From Dichotomocladium elegans (lineage: Eukaryota; Mucoromycota; Mucoromycetes; Mucorales; Lichtheimiaceae), in assembly GCA_025716815.1 (NCBI GenBank), contig JAIXMN010000021.1:1-64000 (forward strand): DNA of 64,000 nt, read 5' to 3'. The notes below the pieces were generated by a model. It did not search any database. It had not been told where the DNA came from and saw only the letters and a list, made by a program, of their open reading frames with translations. Below are positions 59,500-64,000 of the stretch, piece after piece. The translations under genes and the position numbers were made by a program. Every line of letters begins with the position of its first letter. Position 1 is the first letter of the stretch.

Positions 59500-60660
59500 T
59501 GATGGTAAATCCTATGGTCGATCCTTGTCAGGTGCTCCATGTTGAAGTCCTCGAAATGATTTTTGGCAAGATACGGATGAGTGAAAATTATTGTCGTGTT
59601 GATGTTAGTCTCGAAAGACCGGTGTTATAAGATAGGCCAGTGCAAAATGTTCTGGAGGAACTGTGCTGTTGAGTCAGAGGCGTCTAGTGCACATGCCCTG
59701 TAAACCGTAGCCCTCCCCCTACTGACATGTAAGTTTTCCAAAAGACTATCTTAGTCCGCTCACGAAACTTGGCACCCATCCTCTACAGTTCCCAGGTTCT
59801 CTCAAAACTCTAAAATTGGACTGTATCAATGCCCCTTCGACATCGCTTTTCATGGTACCCAGAACTTACCCCAGACTTCTGGATCTCACGTACCGGAACA
59901 TCCACAATCCTCAAAACGCCCGCCAGCATGCATACAACACAGACTCCGATACAGCGACAATACAAGGTCACGACACCGATCGGCTTGTTGAACCTCGAAC
60001 TTACCATGAGCGCCGCCTCCAAAAGTACCCAAGGCAACATACTCAAGGTTCTCCTCAACATATGCCGTACATTGCGTCGGTTGATCATTGCTCCGTGCAA
60101 GAATATAGGCCCCTTGTTAGAAACTATACTTGCATGGCCAAGTTACTGCCCGCACCTCTCTTTCTTGAGGTCAACCCAATGCATTGACGAACCGCCCATC
60201 TGAAGCCAGTCTGTTTATCACCCGTTCTCGGCAACGAATGAGCTAACCCATTTGACAATAGGGCCTATTTCGACTCAGGAACTTACAGAACTTACTTGTC
60301 GCCAAATACATTCGATCCACACTGAGCAGCTCTCCACCTACTACGACACACATGGTGGAACTGTATCTTCTCGTGTAAGACCGAGTCATAGATTATACAG
60401 TTGCCCTCTGCACGCATTCAGTCTCAGTCATGGATACCTCTCCGAGGCATTGTTACGGCATCTACGGCAAATCAAGACGCTTCATCGCATCGGTTTGACA
60501 TCCATACTCTATACCACCATGGACTGCATCATTCAATCCATGACCTGATCAATGTCCATCCAAAGCCTCGTCCTGGATTCGAGTCTGCTTGCAGGCGACA
60601 TTAAATCCATCATCCATCAGCTCGCAAAAATCAAATCACTGGGGGAACTGTCGATGTGTG
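59500..60660 (+). pseudogene. Decayed tandem paralogue of the F-box/LRR gene
   Basis: Blocks follow the order of the neighbour gene but in shifting frames. They are VLEMIFGK (compare LVEIIFGHF), LKTLKLDCINAPSTS then PRTYPRLLDLTYRNI (compare LKTLKLKSISDPT and FPNLFTLEYQNF), LLNICRTLRRLIIAPC (compare VEACPRLRGVVISPC), WPSYCPHLSFL (compare RYCPNLCYLGVNPMY; VNPMH also appears), and LRQIKTLHRIGLTSI near 60460. The TPR part is missing. Stops and frameshifts exclude function. The similarity and adjacency point to a tandem duplication followed by decay. Confidence 0.8.
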
Positions 60661-60952
60661 GAAAGATAGGCGTCTCCGAAAGGCGTTTTTACTAGTAGAA
60701 TGTGGAAGGTCACATAGTCTAGCAGTTCAGCTCATCGTTTAAATTGATAACGCATGTGTGGAAACTCTTTACACACACTTGTGGAGGACTTGGTATTGCG
60801 TAATTTACATAACAAACGGGTTCGACGATAGGTAATGTATACATTAGAATGCCTTGCTCTCATTTTGCTTTCTGTTTGGTGGCGACGGGGTAAAAAGGAA
60901 TGTAGAGACAGAGAGGGTGGGCAGGCGGGAATATGGGAAAATGTGTATGATG
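60661..60952. other. Short intergenic interval
   Basis: About 290 bases between the F-box relic and the stop codon of the LAMTOR1-like gene. No features. Confidence 0.5.
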
Positions 60953-61644
60953 TTAATATTGGAGCGCATGGGGATCGTCCAGCATTTTGAGGTGAACAAC
61001 CATGTCGCCTACAGGAGCGATGCGTATTTCCTGCAGCGCGTCACCAATTTGCCCCATCATCTCGTCGAGATCTCGTCGCGAAAGTAGCGTCGATACTGGC
61101 TGGATTGGGCCGAGAATGTCGATCGGATCCTCTTCGACAGCGCTCGCTGGAATCTTTTCTTCGCTGCTATTATAGGCTGATGTTTTTGCAATGCGCTCTA
61201 GAAGGCTGCGGTACTTCTCAAGTCGTTCCTGAACATCCTGATTCTGCAACGGGTCCGCTTGTGTATTTGATATGTCAATGAGATTTCTACGAATGGTTGA
61301 GCAATGCTATTTTCTCTTCTCCTTTCCCATCGTTCATTCTTCTCATTACCGTGTCGTTCGTTCAAGTACGGAATCCCAGAATTCCTGCTCCTTTTTCACA
61401 TCGATGGTCTCGATAGCTTGGTAGCTCGCATGCCTACGGTTGCCTTGGTAGCGTAAGTCGTTCGGGTCATGCGTTTAAAAAGATAACAAGTTTAACCTTT
61501 CGATAACAGAATCATTGTCGAGCAGAGGTGCGCGAACGTCCTATGCCGCAACGCTTAGGTCAGCGTCTTTTTCACTGGATCGAAATGCGTATTTTGGCGC
61601 CGACTTACATCGTCACGCTCTTCTTTGCTACCACAGCAGCCCAT
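60953..61644 (-). CDS. Ragulator/EGO subunit LAMTOR1 (p18/Meh1)-like
   Basis: Lipid-anchored scaffold that holds Rag GTPases and TORC1 signalling on the vacuole or late endosome. Exons 61644-61609, 61540-61497, 61433-61350, 61286-60953 join in phase to 165 residues, close to the 161 of human LAMTOR1. It begins MGCCGSKEE: Gly2 for N-myristoylation and Cys3/Cys4 for palmitoylation. RAPLLDNDS and a helical region (TTRNLIDISNTQ, RYRSLLERIAK-like KYRSLLERIAKTSA) follow. The C-terminal IGDALQEIRIAPVGDMVVHL aligns with the terminal helix/strand of LAMTOR1. Exon 1 has only 12 codons. The call depends on N-terminal lipidation, size and helix order, not on a strong catalytic motif. Confidence 0.82.
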
Positions 61645-62210
61645 GGTTCGATGAGGGTACAAGGGAAGAAGGGGGGGCGGAAGGAAACCGGGAGGTAAGA
61701 AAGCAAAGTGAGAAGATCCCCCAAAAAAATAAAAAAATAAAAATTAGGTTGTAACAGGATCGATATAGTCTGACAGAGCAGCTACCAACAGCGGTTAATA
61801 TTTTCTTATACCACAATATTTTCCGCTGGGTTGTAGGTATATGCGAATACTTTACGGCTTCATTCATTGCTTTGATATATGTTATCAATAGCGTGTTGTA
61901 GAATAGCTCGAGATAGGAGAAAGGCACGCGGCAGCGTGGGGAGAGAGGCACTGATTTCTGACATATAGTACTAGCCGAACCGCAGCATGTGGGATATGAG
62001 TTGCCGCAGCAGTGTCGCCGTATCTTTAAATTGCGGTGCCGCCGACGCATGGTGCACAAGGAAAACCTCGTTTTTAGTCTATTTTTGAACGACCTTTTGA
62101 TTTCAAAGACGTCATGGTGAACACTCGACAACCCGTCACCAAAGTATTTGTTCAATCGCTAAAAAAATACGATCTGCAAACCGACGCTGATTCAGTAAAT
62201 AGCCAAAATC
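61645..62210. promoter_or_regulatory. Divergent region between the LAMTOR1-like and RWD genes
   Basis: About 560 bases. A frame on the minus strand (61628-62155) has no recognisable content. On the plus strand an ATG at 62114 opens a short frame (MVNTRQPVTKVFVQSLKKYD) that could be the first exon of the RWD gene, but no in-phase splice to the next exon was found. Confidence 0.4.
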
Positions 62211-62214
62211 ATCA

Positions 62215-64000
62215 GACGTGACCAATGTCAGGCAAGCAGAACTCCAGCAGTTGGAACGCCGTTACCGATCCAGCTTTCGTACGATAAGGTATGAAACTTT
62301 TTTCGCGGAGGATGTGCTGTCACGATGCGATCGGTAGACTGATTATGCGCCCATAGCAAGGACGAGAAAAACACGGTTGTACGATTGGCTATACAGCCGA
62401 GCGATCCTGATTTTCCCTACGAGCTAGACAACCTCCAAATTCAGCTTACGATCCCCGAGGAATACCCTGATCTACACTGTTCGCTAACTGTACTGAGCAG
62501 CATTCCCAAAGGATTTGCCTTGTAAGCTTGCCAACAACATTTGGGAGGGAAACAAGCTGAATGGAGACCGAGCTCACAATGACCCTTCTCTTTGTATGTA
62601 TATATATGTGATAGCAATGTTGAAAAGGGATATGAGGCCTACGCTAGCCAAACAAAGACAAGCCTCCTGCGTCAGATGAATTGGATCGATAAAAACCTGG
62701 AGATGCTGTTGCAGCAGGAACCTGCAGCGACAATGCGGTTCATATCGGCCAAGTCTCCAACACAGTCAACAACACCTTCCCATAAATCGTCGGTACCACT
62801 TGTCGCACCAGCGCTGCCGCAAGATTTTATCGAGGCAGTCTCCGGAGCGTCATCTCCCTCTTCATCAAAGCCCACCAATGAAGTTAAAAGTAAAGCCAAA
62901 CCTTCATCGTTACCGTCCGCCACATCATCAGAGTCGGGCCTACAGAAATCCGAGCCTCCTGCTACGAAGTTCGACGTGACAGCAAAACCTTTCTATACGA
63001 CCGCCCAGCTCCAGAGCGCCAAAGAAAAGCGTGCGAAGGAACTTCGACAACTGGAGACACGGTTTCCTAATTCATACCGGGTTGCCAAGTAAGAACAACA
63101 ACAGTGGGATAGTTGAAGAGATGGAAGCAATATGCTGATTCTACTGCAGGGCAACGCACGGCGAAACTGTCATCGCACTCACTGTTTCCTTGACAGACCC
63201 TGATTTTGCATTTAAGGACTCTTTGGGCAAAGAGTTGAAGATCAAATATCATGTGCCGGATGAATACCCACTTCTCCCGTGTACGATTGAAATCGAGAAC
63301 AAAACGCTAAGCGAAGATGAATCCAGGTAAGAATTAGAGCGAGTACAATAGATGAATGTGTATAGTCTGATGCACATGACACAGGGACATCTCGTACGCT
63401 TTCGAGGACCACGTCCGCAGATCCAAGAGAACCCTCTTCCAAAATCTGAATTGGCTTAATACGCGTTTGGAATATATTTTAAAAAATCCGCAGGACCGGC
63501 CATGGCATGCTCCTGATAAACCTATAACGGCAGAATTTACAGGCTATAAGGCAGAGGTCAAGAGATTGTCCGGTCCATTGTTAAAGGTGAATGAAGAAGA
63601 ATCAAAAAAACATGTGATAGTTGTGGATGATCCTATGCTGGCACTGCCACCTGGCGTGAACCCCAGTGATATCCCGGAACCGAGTTCTGGGGAAATCTCC
63701 GCATCGAATGCTGAGGATGAAAGCAGCAGTGATGAGGAAGATGCCGACGAGAAGCCAGCAAAGGAGCCGACCAGGGATGAATCTTCCGAATCGACAGATC
63801 AACCTGTTACGCGCCGAGGAACTGAAATTCGGTTAATCGAACCACGGCTTGAGAATGTGTCCATCTTACGCTGTACTTCGCTCCACTTGGTTGTACGCTG
63901 CAACCGCTGCAAGACAACCGTTGACATTGAAAACATTGTTCCTAAAGACCCCATCGCCCCACAGACTAGCCAGGCAAAGAATGAGCGGTGGGTGAGCTGT
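62215..64000 (+). CDS. Double-RWD-domain protein, 3' end outside the window
   Basis: Exons seen: about 62215-62288, 62357-62521, 62615-63088, 63150-63326, 63385-64000 (continuing). Phases agree throughout. Each of two related domains has the RWD strand pair ending in a YP motif: LQIQLTIPEEYPDL (first) and LKIKYHVPDEYPLLP (second), each followed by helices (NWIDKNLEMLL, NLNWLNTRLEYIL). A Ser/Pro/Lys-rich linker separates them, and an acidic stretch (DESSSDEEDADEK) follows. The visible C-terminus contains VVRCNRCKTTVDI, the first half of a zinc-ribbon-like motif, suggesting a CHY- or ribbon-type finger beyond the edge. RWD domains bind E2-type partners and kinases, so a scaffold role is possible. 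The start codon is unresolved. Confidence 0.75.

Overview
The window looks like nuclear DNA of an early-diverging filamentous fungus, most likely of the Mucoromycota (Mucorales-type). The reasons are: many short introns (about 35-110 bp, GT-AG with several GC-AG) in compact genes, a DIRS-type tyrosine-recombinase retrotransposon, decayed Tc1-type transposases, and a gene set typical of these fungi (Hv1 proton channel, concentrative nucleoside transporter, SCP-x thiolase, HP1, Ragulator subunit). Gene models below were spliced by hand. For nearly all of them the exon phases add up to an intact reading frame, which I treat as strong support. No tRNA, rRNA or CRISPR array was recognised.

Layout. 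1-6.5 kb is a repeat island: a DIRS element cut by the window edge, a ~1.4 kb satellite of 31/33-bp units, a candidate non-autonomous element bounded by inverted copies of the same unit, and a dead Tc1 transposase. 6.9-22.4 kb holds nucleoside transporter (CNT), Sec2-type Rab GEF, peroxisomal SCP-x thiolase, FIT2/Scs3, WDR89-like protein, a coiled-coil SxIP protein and a Puf-domain protein. 22.4-25.7 kb is gene-poor. 25.8-39.5 kb holds sphinganine C4-hydroxylase (SUR2), SPIN90/Ldb17/Dip1 (with one apparent frameshift), RRP5, ornithine decarboxylase and a CorA/Alr1-type Mg transporter. 39.6-40.9 kb is a decayed allantoicase gene. 41.6-46.8 kb holds a class I cyclic-nucleotide phosphodiesterase with a receiver-like N-terminus, a small unrecognised gene and an HP1 protein with an RG-repeat hinge. 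47-52 kb is a second transposon graveyard. 53-64 kb holds Hv1, PRMT3, a TPR/F-box/LRR gene followed by its decayed paralogue, a LAMTOR1/Meh1-like gene and a double-RWD protein cut by the window end.

The genes are mostly unlinked housekeeping functions. Three divergent pairs share short promoter regions (FIT2/WDR89, SUR2/SPIN90, LAMTOR1/RWD). Two are membrane or endosome related (CNT and LAMTOR1), and sphingolipid/ER lipid functions (SUR2, FIT2) recur, but nothing indicates a pathway cluster. The less ordinary items are the satellite whose unit recurs in inverted orientation beside a Tc1 fossil, the HP1 with a tandemly duplicated RG hinge completed only by a GC-AG intron, the receiver-phosphodiesterase fusion, the fungal Hv1 channel, the loss of allantoicase, and the frameshift in the SPIN90 homologue.
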